From positions 1 through 64,000 of the IMG/VR virus record IMGVR_UViG_3300009161_000044: 64,000 bases of DNA; one strand, given 5' to 3'. Below, piece by piece: positions 57,553-64,000 of the stretch. Source of the stretch: a virus. The number at the start of each line of letters is the position of its first letter. Position 1 is the stretch's first letter. Under the pieces are notes generated by a model that worked only from the letters and a program-made list of their open reading frames with translations, was not told the origin of the DNA and did not search any database. The position numbers were made by a program, and so were the translations under genes.

Positions 57553-57611
57553 GCGTAAGTCATTGATTCTATTGGGAATTTAGTTTTCCCTTAGAAATCA
57601 ACAACTTACGC
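57553..57611. repeat. Dispersed palindromic repeat, copy 4 (full)
   Basis: GCGTAAGTCATTGATT...AATCAACAACTTACGC around CTATTGGGAATTTAGTTTTC. Compared with copy 1 the two arms are swapped while the loop keeps its plus-strand orientation. The stop of the nuclease-like gene lies inside the right arm. Confidence 0.9.
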
Positions 57612-58262
57612 AGGGACAAATTGACGTTGGTAGTAGTCGTCTTGTACAGGACTTGTGGCGCCAGAAATCAACACTTTAACAAAGCTGGATTTGAATTTCC
57701 ATGTTGGCTGAGGCTTCTCACTTGTACCTGACCAAGTCACTGTTAGGTATTTGGTCTTTGGCGGTGACATACCTTTGGTAAGGTCTTTGTACTTTTCACC
57801 CTTCATCCAAGTTGTCAATTTCTGAAAATCCTGATCTAGTTCATAAAGTGTATAATTATCAAGTCGATGTAGATCACAGATAATACCATCCTTCACCTTA
57901 TAGTGTGTATCTTTGTTACGAATTTCGTTGTAAGTGACCAAGATAGTTCGAACCATCTTCTTAAACACTACACTTTCATTAAATGTTGGAGCAAAGTTTT
58001 TATGTTCCTTGGCTGTAATTTTAGCAACGGTTAAATCTTTGCCACGGTCTAGACTATAAGTCTTGACTTCACCTTCGGGAGAATCGGGCATACCTGGCAG
58101 ATTGTGATTACTTAGATCAAATAGATCTTCAATATGGTTACCAACTCTACCGCTGTTCTTTTTGCTATATCTCTTTGAGATTTTTGGGTTTATCGAGTAC
58201 CATTCAGCTTTTAAAGGCTCAAGTACACGATCAATTACAGGTTGACTAAGTTTAGCAGGCAT
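57606..58262 (-). CDS. MutH/Sau3AI-like endonuclease
   Basis: 218 aa. Residues ~38-80: GRVGNHIEDLFDL, then DSPEGEVKTYSLDRGKDLTV. This resembles the MutH/Sau3AI fold: GxxGxxxE, D...GxExK and a following polar strand, with Asp, Glu and Lys as the metal site. It may be a defence or host-DNA nuclease. Alternative: another PD-(D/E)xK family. Confidence 0.55.
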   Translation of the reverse strand: MPAKLSQPVIDRVLEPLKAEWYSINPKISKRYSKKNSGRVGNHIEDLFDLSNHNLPGMPDSPEGEVKTYSLDRGKDLTVAKITAKEHKNFAPTFNESVVFKKMVRTILVTYNEIRNKDTHYKVKDGIICDLHRLDNYTLYELDQDFQKLTTWMKGEKYKDLTKGMSPPKTKYLTVTWSGTSEKPQPTWKFKSSFVKVLISGATSPVQDDYYQRQFVPA

Positions 58263-58273
58263 TGTTCCTCCGA

Positions 58274-58732
58274 TTAATTGCCAGAATAGGTTTTTAGAAC
58301 TAGTTGTCCAGAATCAATCTCGTCCGGATATCGAGATGCAATCATGGAATTATCCATGAATCGCAAACGCATTTGGTCTACCTTTTCGCTTGGTACACCG
58401 TGTACATTATCCCACTTACCTGTGCAATGTACTACAATCACTTTGGCTTGGTTGTTAAGTGCATAGTCAATGTAGTTTTTGATTTCCCAAAGTTGGGTAA
58501 AGGTATTGCTCACAATCACAGGCTCGCCTCGTTGCACAGACTGGGAAAACTTTGCAAAGCACCAAGCATGAGCACGTGGTAGGTGTTCGGGAACAAACTT
58601 GTGGTAACCTGCTTGTTCAAAATACTGGTCTGCTTCGTAGTGTTGTGCGTTGGGTGTACCTGCTGCAAGTTTAGCAGCAAGAGTGCTCTTGCCTGATCCC
58701 GGAACGCCACGAAGTAGATATACAATGCTCAT
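58274..58732 (-). CDS. P-loop kinase, polynucleotide-kinase-like (152 aa)
   Basis: Walker A RGVPGSGKSTLAAKLA at residues 7-22, then DQYF and a lid-like region (FTQLWEIKNYIDYALN), consistent with the T4 PNK-type/AAA_33 kinases. In phages the function is often RNA or DNA end repair, which would suit a tRNA-rich genome. GTAAATA ends 5 nt before the ATG. Confidence 0.78.
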   Translation of the reverse strand: MSIVYLLRGVPGSGKSTLAAKLAAGTPNAQHYEADQYFEQAGYHKFVPEHLPRAHAWCFAKFSQSVQRGEPVIVSNTFTQLWEIKNYIDYALNNQAKVIVVHCTGKWDNVHGVPSEKVDQMRLRFMDNSMIASRYPDEIDSGQLVLKTYSGN

Positions 58733-58744
58733 ACTAGTATTTAC

Positions 58745-59137
58745 TCAGATAGTGTCTATTAGACCCAGCTCGTTGGTGTATTTTACATTCTTAATACCGA
58801 ACTCTGCAATAGCTCGCATGCAACCTTCGCAAGGCTTGGCCATGCCCCAACCACTAGCAGTATCCTCTCGGGTACGCAACACCAGCAAGGTAGCTCGCCT
58901 AAGATCATCCACAGTTATGTGACGCAGTGCGTTCTTGATTGCATGCATTTCCGCATGCATATAGATACGCTCCTTGTTCACACTGTACTTGGCCTGCATG
59001 GGATCAGTCTTCATACGGTTGTATCCAAAACTGATCACACGCCCACGAATTACTACCGCAGCAGCCAACTGATAGCGAAGGTGATCGGACGACTCTGCTA
59101 TGCGCATGAGCAGTGGAAAAATCCTGTCATTACGCAT
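58745..59137 (-). CDS. dCMP/cytidine-deaminase-like protein
   Basis: 130 aa. Zinc motif HAEMHAIKNAL (His, catalytic Glu) with PCEGCMRAIAEFGIKNV (two Cys). Fold and length fit ComEB/dCMP deaminase-type enzymes that feed dUMP to thymidylate synthesis, though substrate could be a tRNA base. Confidence 0.85.
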   Translation of the reverse strand: MRNDRIFPLLMRIAESSDHLRYQLAAAVVIRGRVISFGYNRMKTDPMQAKYSVNKERIYMHAEMHAIKNALRHITVDDLRRATLLVLRTREDTASGWGMAKPCEGCMRAIAEFGIKNVKYTNELGLIDTI

Positions 59138-59138
59138 G

Positions 59139-59405
59139 TCAATCAGCCGTAGTCGAGTCCACCATCGGGTTGGTTACTGTTTCTGCTAGTCTAGCATTCT
59201 GATAGTAATCACCGATATGAGCTTCAAAGGTACGGAACAGCTGATCAAACTTGAGCTCGTAAAGGCTTACTACGCCCAACAGCAGATTGGCAATTTCATC
59301 CTGGGTCATGTTGCGGTTCTGTAGAGTATCAAGAATCAACTTGACATCTTCGGTTACGCGCCAAGCACCCAAAATCTGCTGTTCCAAATCAAACTGATGA
59401 CTCAT
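59139..59405 (-). CDS. Hypothetical protein (88 aa)
   Basis: Helical, acidic (QQILGAWRVTEDVKLILDTL, MTQDEIANLLLGVVSLYELK). 1 bp from the deaminase gene. No family recognised. Confidence 0.6.
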   Translation of the reverse strand: MSHQFDLEQQILGAWRVTEDVKLILDTLQNRNMTQDEIANLLLGVVSLYELKFDQLFRTFEAHIGDYYQNARLAETVTNPMVDSTTAD

Positions 59406-59408
59406 TGC

Positions 59409-59612
59409 TCACTCCAAAAAATGTTTATCAATAACCTGTTGAATCTCTACGTGGCTTACTATAGCACGACATTCCTGGGCTGTCAACACTATTAGTTTAC
59501 GACTGTAGGCTTCTAACCAATCTTCTAGGGATATTTTGGTTTTATCCGGGTAGATTTCGTCCACACCAATCATTGCTTGGAGTACCAAACGTCTTTCAAG
59601 CTTTCGATTCAT
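59409..59612 (-). CDS. Hypothetical protein (67 aa)
   Basis: Basic helical start MNRKLERRLVLQAMIGVDEI and a short helical end. 3 bp upstream of the 88-aa gene. Unknown. Confidence 0.6.
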   Translation of the reverse strand: MNRKLERRLVLQAMIGVDEIYPDKTKISLEDWLEAYSRKLIVLTAQECRAIVSHVEIQQVIDKHFLE

Positions 59613-59618
59613 TTTGGA

Positions 59619-59927
59619 TTAGGTAGTAGCATCGGGCGCCATGCAAGCATGGTACAAGGTCATTGCTGCTATGTTTACATCTTCGTTGCGAGCAGTCCAT
59701 CCTAGCTCAATCAACTTGGCAATTAGTCTTTGGTTATCCCTGTCTGCATTACCTTCCAGTAACAGTTTGTACAGTACGCCATCGTACTCCTGCTTGTTGC
59801 TAGCCCTGCGGGCAATCATGGTAAATGCCGTAAACCTAACGGTGATTTCCGTGCAGGCTTCTGGATTAGCAGCCAGTGCTGTGGTTGTGAACATCAACAG
59901 TGCCGCAGCACATAGCATCTTTTTCAT
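59619..59927 (-). CDS. Secreted periplasmic protein (102 aa)
   Basis: Signal peptide [19 protein letters not shown], then a helical domain with two Cys (ACTEITV and HACMAPD) likely forming a disulphide. Four-base overlap with the upstream gene. Unknown function. Confidence 0.72.
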   Translation of the reverse strand: MKKMLCAAALLMFTTTALAANPEACTEITVRFTAFTMIARRASNKQEYDGVLYKLLLEGNADRDNQRLIAKLIELGWTARNEDVNIAAMTLYHACMAPDATT

Positions 59928-60214
59928 ACAGTTTCCTTATTAGGTACAATCAATTGAGCATCATAATATGCCCCGCATTTGGAACACGACATCCTTGTAA
60001 CCAAATCAGCTACAATGTTCTGTGTGCTACCTTCGTGGTCACAATCGCCCAATCGATTGTTTTCCAAATCAATTGCACGAAGTATCATACTGGGAGTGGT
60101 ATCGGTATCTCGTAGCTTGCCCAGCGCACGACGTAGGGCAACAGGATTACTGAGCAGTTCAAAGTATTGATCTTCAAACTTCTGTGCGTGAGCTTGCCAG
60201 TGTTCTGCGCTCAT
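59924..60214 (-). CDS. Small protein with zinc-ribbon-like end (96 aa)
   Basis: Helical N-terminal two thirds; C-terminus GDCDHEG and [11 protein letters not shown] give a CxH/CxxC set that could bind zinc. Coupled to both neighbours by 4-bp overlaps. Confidence 0.65.
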   Translation of the reverse strand: MSAEHWQAHAQKFEDQYFELLSNPVALRRALGKLRDTDTTPSMILRAIDLENNRLGDCDHEGSTQNIVADLVTRMSCSKCGAYYDAQLIVPNKETV

Positions 60215-61155
60215 ACAAACCTCTTAAAGTATTCAATAGTTGGGATTAGTCCTTGTTCCAATGCAATAGTAGGACTCCAACTTAGTTGTTCTTTGGCTAG
60301 TGTGATGTCCGGACGGCGCTGGCGCGGATCATCATGTGGCAATGTTTCGTATAACAATTGTGACTTACTGCCAGTTAGCTGCAATATTTTTTCAGCCAAC
60401 TCTCGCATGGTGAATTCGCTAGGATTACCCAAGTTAATGGGTCCGGTTACACCACTGTTTGTTGCCATCATGCGAACGAATGATTCAATCAAATCGTCTA
60501 CATAACAAAAGCTGCGAGTTTGATTACCATCACCATAAACGGTAATTGGTTGGTTGCGTAGTGCTTGCATAATAAATTTACTAACCACACGACCATCATT
60601 GGGATGCATACGTGGACCATATGTATTGAAGATGCGCACAACTTTGATGTCTAGATTATGTTGCCTACGATAGTCAAAGAACAGCGTTTCTGCGCAACGC
60701 TTGCCTTCGTCGTAACAACTGCGCACACCAATTGGGTTTACGTGACCCCAATAGTTTTCTGTTTGTGGATGTTGCTCTGGATCACCATACACTTCGCTGG
60801 TGCTGGCTTGTAGAATTTTAGCGCCTGTACGTTTGGCTAGGCCCAGCATGTTAATAGCACCATGCACACTGGTCTTGGTTGTTTGTACGGGATCATGTTG
60901 ATAATGAACAGGACTTGCAGGACACGCCAGGTTATAGATCTCGCCTACTTCAATATAAAGCGGGAAGGTAACATCGTGTCGTAACAATTCAAAACGTGGA
61001 TTATTGAGTAGATGCGCCACGTTAGCTTTGCTGCTTGTATAGAAGTTATCCAGGCAAATTACATCACGACCTTCATTGAGCAGGCGTTCACAAAGGTGCG
61101 AACCTAGGAATCCGGCTCCGCCCGTAACCAATACAGTCTTGTTAAGACGTGTCAC
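60211..61155 (-). CDS. UDP-glucuronate decarboxylase (UXS)
   Basis: 314 aa extended SDR. NAD motif [16 protein letters not shown], substrate region [13 protein letters not shown], catalytic Thr/Ser in [18 protein letters not shown] and YDEGKRCAE (YxxxK), and [20 protein letters not shown]-type segment. Makes UDP-xylose from UDP-glucuronate. It adds another sugar donor to the glycan genes. Confidence 0.95.
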   Translation of the reverse strand: MTRLNKTVLVTGGAGFLGSHLCERLLNEGRDVICLDNFYTSSKANVAHLLNNPRFELLRHDVTFPLYIEVGEIYNLACPASPVHYQHDPVQTTKTSVHGAINMLGLAKRTGAKILQASTSEVYGDPEQHPQTENYWGHVNPIGVRSCYDEGKRCAETLFFDYRRQHNLDIKVVRIFNTYGPRMHPNDGRVVSKFIMQALRNQPITVYGDGNQTRSFCYVDDLIESFVRMMATNSGVTGPINLGNPSEFTMRELAEKILQLTGSKSQLLYETLPHDDPRQRRPDITLAKEQLSWSPTIALEQGLIPTIEYFKRFV

Positions 61156-61385
61156 AGTTCGTCCTCATCGGGTAGTAGGTCGTCTACGTTGAATGGCCAG
61201 GATGGATTGTAATTGTAGCCTAGCTCATGTTCTAGATATTGCATGCCGCGGTCTAGCATTGCACTTTCAATCCAGGTAGCATCCACATGTTCTAATTGAT
61301 CTGGTGTAAAAAACGCAACTGCGCAGCCCATGCTACGCAGTGTGGTAACCAATTCAAAGATTTTTTCGTCGTACTTAATCTTCAT
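61152..61385 (-). CDS. Small acidic phage protein (77 aa)
   Basis: [20 protein letters not shown], then [19 protein letters not shown]: a pattern common among small phage proteins. Coupled by 4 bp to UXS. Unknown. Confidence 0.65.
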   Translation of the reverse strand: MKIKYDEKIFELVTTLRSMGCAVAFFTPDQLEHVDATWIESAMLDRGMQYLEHELGYNYNPSWPFNVDDLLPDEDEL

Positions 61386-61557
61386 CGTGTGATTGAGTTT
61401 CTACACGTAGACGTTCAATTAAATCTTTAAGGCTTTGATTTAATAACGACATATCTAGATCAAGTTTAATCTCGGGATAGATTATCACTATATCAGCTTT
61501 GGGCTTGCTCATCTTCTTCTTGAGAAGATAAGGCATGAAGTCAACAACCTTACCCAT
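61375..61557 (-). CDS. Hypothetical protein (60 aa)
   Basis: Basic start (VDFMPYLLKKKMSKPKADIV) and acidic helical end. Overlaps both neighbours (11 and 8 bp). Unknown. Confidence 0.6.
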   Translation of the reverse strand: MGKVVDFMPYLLKKKMSKPKADIVIIYPEIKLDLDMSLLNQSLKDLIERLRVETQSHDED

Positions 61558-61810
61558 CTGGCTCCGCCTTGTTGTTCATGTACTTCTCCAACTTGGCAAT
61601 CTTCTCCTCACCAAGTTCAGGTAAACGAAAGCCATCAATGTAGCCTTCTTCTACGATGAGCTTGAGTACGCCCATAAAGTCGCCAATCTCTTGCTCCAGT
61701 CGTTGCTGGTTAGCAATGCTCTTGCCAAAGCGATGAATCTTGCTGACTGCTTGCACAATCTCGCCGCATTCCTCGGACAACACAATCAACAGTTCTTGTT
61801 CGCGATTCAT
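61550..61810 (-). CDS. MazG-like pyrophosphohydrolase, short form (86 aa)
   Basis: LSEECGEIVQAVSKIHRFGK (ExxE) and LEQEIGDFMGVLKLIV (ExxD) give the metal site. Single-domain form; second MazG-type gene in the window. Preceded by an AAAGGAAAAAG ribosome binding site. Confidence 0.85.
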   Translation of the reverse strand: MNREQELLIVLSEECGEIVQAVSKIHRFGKSIANQQRLEQEIGDFMGVLKLIVEEGYIDGFRLPELGEEKIAKLEKYMNNKAEPDG

Positions 61811-61825
61811 CTTTTTCCTTTAATG

Positions 61826-61902
61826 TGGTGGGCCCAGTAGGATTCTAACCTACGATCGGTCGTTTATGAGACGACTGCTTTTGGACACTAAGCTATAGGC
61901 CC
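61826..61902 (-). tRNA. tRNA-Met (CAT), second copy
   Basis: 77 nt. Acceptor GGGCCTA/TGGGCCC, anticodon loop CTCATAA, encoded CCA. Could be elongator Met or a lysidine-modified Ile tRNA. Confidence 0.93.
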
Positions 61903-61908
61903 TTAAAC

Positions 61909-62268
61909 TTAATACGATGCATTATCCGTTAGTGGCGGGTAACCTCGTTGATTCTCCAAATCTACTGCTTCATACAGCATGTTGTGTATAGTCAAGTATC
62001 CCGAGTACTGTGCCGGTGCATAAGAATCTGTACCAAACTCAAACACATCGTATAGTACTCCGCGGTAGCTTTGACGTTCCTTGATCTCGCCTCGGTATAT
62101 ACGTCTAACTACAGCACAGAATAGCATAAGCTGCTGGTCTTTGTCAAGTGCATTCCACGCTGCTTCGCTGTCTGCATCAAACTGCTTTGCAGCCTCACGC
62201 ATGGCTTCACCTGCTGCAGCTAGTTCCTGCAGTAGATCCATATTTGTTTTATCTGCTGTACTGACCAT
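61909..62268 (-). CDS. Hypothetical protein (119 aa)
   Basis: Helical N-terminal half (LLQELAAAGEAMREAAKQFD), then GDSYAPAQYSG-type aromatic end. Start at 62268 overlaps the upstream stop by 20 bp; MDLLQELA at 62241 is an alternative. Unknown. Confidence 0.62.
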   Translation of the reverse strand: MVSTADKTNMDLLQELAAAGEAMREAAKQFDADSEAAWNALDKDQQLMLFCAVVRRIYRGEIKERQSYRGVLYDVFEFGTDSYAPAQYSGYLTIHNMLYEAVDLENQRGYPPLTDNASY

Positions 62269-62563
62269 ATATGTATGTTAACACTTCTTCAGGATAAGTT
62301 GCAAGTACTTCTCGGGGGGTGCGACTATCAAATGCCAAATTAGGTGACGCCAACCATTCCTCCACCAACTCGTCGCTGCCTAATATTGGTAGTAGCAACT
62401 GGTTAATTTCATTACGAATATGGTTATACCTTAACCAATCACTACACCATCGCATGTGGTCGTCTCGCTGTATACGAACTTTGTCGTTAGACAGCTCCAC
62501 ATAATCACGAGCGATGGTGTAGATTAGGTCTTCTGCACTAAGTCGATTAGTGTACTGGCTCAC
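62249..62563 (-). CDS. Hypothetical protein (104 aa)
   Basis: Begins with a GTG at 62563 (MSQYTNRLSAEDLIYTIARD), chosen because the longer frame shadows the upstream gene. Helical, with EEWLASPNLAFDSRTPREV. Overlaps the upstream gene by 17 bp. Confidence 0.6.
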   Translation of the reverse strand: MSQYTNRLSAEDLIYTIARDYVELSNDKVRIQRDDHMRWCSDWLRYNHIRNEINQLLLPILGSDELVEEWLASPNLAFDSRTPREVLATYPEEVLTYIYGQYSR

Positions 62564-62858
62564 TTGGTGTCTCGGTTGCAACTGATGGAACAGTTTCAGC
62601 GGGTGCCACTGGCTCTTCTGGATCAGGTTCAGGTGCAAACACTGCCGGTTCAGACTCGGACGGTGATGTGCAAGTAGTCCATGCAAACTCTCCGGTCAGA
62701 TCATCAAACCGTGCGCCGCAATTTTGTGTAGCAGCTTTCTGCAGCTTTGCAGTGGCAATATTACTACCAACTACAGCACCAGTACCAAACACAACAATTG
62801 CTGCACCAATTACGATACACAGTAGTGTTAACTTTTCAAATCCTGTACGCTCTGACAT
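62547..62858 (-). CDS. Single-pass membrane protein with Pro/Glu tail (103 aa)
   Basis: Transmembrane helix CIVIGAAIVVFGTGAVVGSN (13-32), two Cys in a periplasmic loop, then a Pro/Glu-rich tail (PDPEEPVAPAETVPS). Unknown role; possibly envelope-spanning. Confidence 0.65.
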   Translation of the reverse strand: MSERTGFEKLTLLCIVIGAAIVVFGTGAVVGSNIATAKLQKAATQNCGARFDDLTGEFAWTTCTSPSESEPAVFAPEPDPEEPVAPAETVPSVATETPSEPVH

Positions 62859-62873
62859 TATGGTCTCCTTATA

Positions 62874-63056
62874 TTACCATTCTGAATTTTCAAGTCTAAA
62901 CTTGCTCTTGGGAGCAGCACGGTTTAGTACCTGGATTAGTTCTGCACCAAGCAGTTCAAAGTTTGGTGCTTCAAATATGGGATGCTCGCTATCGTTATCG
63001 ATTACAATAATAGGATGCGTTTCGTCGTCTTGATAGATTAAAATTGATTTAATCAT
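62874..63056 (-). CDS. Hypothetical protein (60 aa)
   Basis: MIKSILIYQDDETHPIIVID, small alpha/beta. Its ATG overlaps the stop of the membrane gene upstream (ATGA). Unknown. Confidence 0.62.
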   Translation of the reverse strand: MIKSILIYQDDETHPIIVIDNDSEHPIFEAPNFELLGAELIQVLNRAAPKSKFRLENSEW

Positions 63057-63178
63057 AGTTGTTGTTCCTCATCATACGGCAACCAGTTCTTAGATTGTAT
63101 CTGCTTAAGTGTATGTAGTACTACTGCAAACACCAAACCAATAAAAAATCCACCTAAAAATACCAATGTATCATGCAT
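63053..63178 (-). CDS. Small membrane protein (41 aa)
   Basis: ATG 63178 to TGA 63053: MHDTLVFLGGFFIGLVFAVV then LHTLKQIQSKNWLPYDEEQQL. One transmembrane helix. Coupled to the 60-aa gene by ATGA. Confidence 0.65.
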   Translation of the reverse strand: MHDTLVFLGGFFIGLVFAVVLHTLKQIQSKNWLPYDEEQQL

Positions 63179-63188
63179 ATTTTATACT

Positions 63189-63410
63189 TTATGATTCGTC
63201 AACAGTAGTTAGTACGTTATGTACATCTGCAATATACCGCCAGGGATCAAAGCGATGACTGCGGCAACGATGTACAGTATCTAACCATGCCCAATAGCCA
63301 TCTTCGGACAATACAGGAAACCATGCGTATGCTGTATGCCACTTACGCTGGGCTTGCATCTTCTCGTCTTTTGCTAAACGTTGAAGATTGGCTCGTTTAG
63401 TTGCGGTCAT
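63189..63410 (-). CDS. Hypothetical protein (73 aa)
   Basis: Start at MTATKRANLQRLAKDEKM (63410); basic head and Trp-rich rest (YAWFPVLSEDGYWAWLDTVH). Overlaps the upstream gene by 14 bp. Unknown. Confidence 0.6.
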   Translation of the reverse strand: MTATKRANLQRLAKDEKMQAQRKWHTAYAWFPVLSEDGYWAWLDTVHRCRSHRFDPWRYIADVHNVLTTVDES

Positions 63411-63573
63411 TTTTGAGCTGTTCCTCAACAGCAACCGTCGCTAGCATGGCAGGAGTCCCCATCATAATAATTATAAGTAGCACACCGCTAACACCCGATA
63501 CTGAATATGCCCAGACGCTCCATACGACAAACCATGCAGCGAGAGAGATTACGGCAAACTTACGGCGAAACAT
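63397..63573 (-). CDS. Two-helix membrane protein (58 aa)
   Basis: Start at MFRRKFAVISLAAWF (63573), with AAGGAG 7 bp upstream. Two transmembrane helices (~6-24 and 28-46). Unknown; overlaps both neighbours by 14 bp. Confidence 0.65.
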   Translation of the reverse strand: MFRRKFAVISLAAWFVVWSVWAYSVSGVSGVLLIIIMMGTPAMLATVAVEEQLKNDRN

Positions 63574-63826
63574 TCGATTGCTCCTTAATAATCTGTATAT
63601 CTTTAACACACATAAGGTAGTTATCGTTGACTACCCTAACCAACACACCACCTTGTTGTTGGCATTTATTCATATAGGCTTTTTGCTCTTTTTTGAAGGC
63701 GTCATGCATTAGCCTAAAACCAAATACGCCAAAACCTACGATGATTAGGAATGGTAGTGTCTTTTTGAATACATCCCACGCCTTGCCTAATCGCAGTGCT
63801 GTGGTTTCTGTTACGGGAATACGCAT
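63560..63826 (-). CDS. Membrane protein (88 aa)
   Basis: One transmembrane helix (FLIIVGFGVFGFRL, ~25-40) followed by a periplasmic or cytosolic segment with CQQQGGVLVRVVNDNYLMCV, i.e. two Cys, resembling a small disulphide-linked domain. Unknown. Confidence 0.62.
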   Translation of the reverse strand: MRIPVTETTALRLGKAWDVFKKTLPFLIIVGFGVFGFRLMHDAFKKEQKAYMNKCQQQGGVLVRVVNDNYLMCVKDIQIIKEQSNVSP

Positions 63827-63921
63827 ATTTTCTCTACTTAGTTGTGCTAGAACCGTGTACTAGTATTTTAGCAGGGTGTGCGGGGTAATGCAAGAGCATG
63901 TCCAAAATATAAAATTTTGGA

Positions 63922-63927
63922 TAAATA
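63922..63927 (+). promoter_or_regulatory. Late promoter box at the last gene
   Basis: GGATAAATA on the plus strand; ATG 5 nt after TAAATA. Confidence 0.5.
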
Positions 63928-63932
63928 TTGGC

Positions 63933-64000
63933 ATGAAGTCCACCACCCTAAAAGTTGCCCTAGCAGTTATTACCACTGTGGGTTCAATTGCTGTTGCAGC
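63933..64000 (+). CDS. Secreted protein, N-terminus only
   Basis: MKSTTLKVALAVITTVGSIA then VA: a Sec signal peptide of a protein that runs off the right edge. Start chosen by the late box 5 nt upstream. Confidence 0.6.
   Translation, partial: MKSTTLKVALAVITTVGSIAVA

Noticed and set aside
62249-62686. 145-codon reading starting at 62686
   Set aside because: The first 41 codons shadow the membrane protein gene in another frame; the GTG at 62563 is more plausible.

Overview
The window looks like part of the genome of a large T4-like tailed phage (myovirus), probably infecting a Gram-negative aquatic host; most of it appears moderately AT-rich. Support for a phage: a collagen-like tail fibre, tandem virion fibre/baseplate proteins, a T4 gp44-type clamp loader, PhoH, MazG-type enzymes, a GroES-like co-chaperonin, a holin plus two-component spanin cassette, 22 tRNA genes, and many T4-type late promoter motifs (TAAATA). 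Support for a Gram-negative host: signal peptides, lipoproteins, outer-membrane barrels and spanins. Nearly all genes lie on the minus strand.

Layout. 1-16.3 kb: tail fibre, a proteostasis/translation block (ClpA-like unfoldase, J-domain protein, translation initiation factor IF-1), PhoH, replication genes (clamp loader, AbrB-like protein, MazG-like protein, a short DnaE-like protein), a GroES-like protein and virion fibre proteins. 16.3-20.5 kb: Fe/Mn superoxide dismutase, glycosyltransferase, LpxH-like phosphoesterase, UV damage endonuclease and a small outer-membrane barrel. 20.6-25.9 kb: a protein with a YafQ/RelE-like domain, then many tiny tightly coupled genes, partly GC-rich, driven by sigma70-type promoters, and an HNH protein. 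26.5-33 kb: peroxiredoxin, glycosyltransferase, and a cassette encoding a TPR/beta-barrel outer-membrane protein, a seven-CXXCH secreted cytochrome c, a membrane cytochrome b-like protein and an HExxH lipoprotein. 33-37.5 kb: tRNAs, holin-like protein, a LysM/PT-repeat virion protein, a GNAT-like protein and a PspC-domain protein. 37.6-52.4 kb: glycosyltransferases, FkbM-type methyltransferases, GDP-mannose dehydratase and an RfbH-like 3-dehydrase, interleaved with tRNAs. 52.4-54.4 kb: a dense tRNA array with a GIY-YIG-like gene, then ClpS. 55-64 kb: lysis cassette and small metabolic genes (MutH/Sau3AI-like nuclease, polynucleotide-kinase-like protein, deaminase, UDP-glucuronate decarboxylase, MazG).

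How the genes may work together. (1) ClpA with an intact ClpP-contact tripeptide plus a separate ClpS could redirect host ClpP. (2) The barrel, heptaheme cytochrome c, cytochrome b and lipoprotein resemble the parts list of a trans-envelope electron conduit; superoxide dismutase and peroxiredoxin are compatible with a redox role. (3) Several unrelated proteins share an N-terminal M(R/Q)(L/I)xE(L/I)xE motif resembling the T4 capsid targeting sequence, suggesting a set of head-packaged proteins that would include ClpS. (4) At least eleven genes start only 4-7 nt after a TAAATA late-promoter box, so their late mRNAs may be leaderless; a phage IF-1 is interesting in that light. All functions are read from sequence motifs without any database search.
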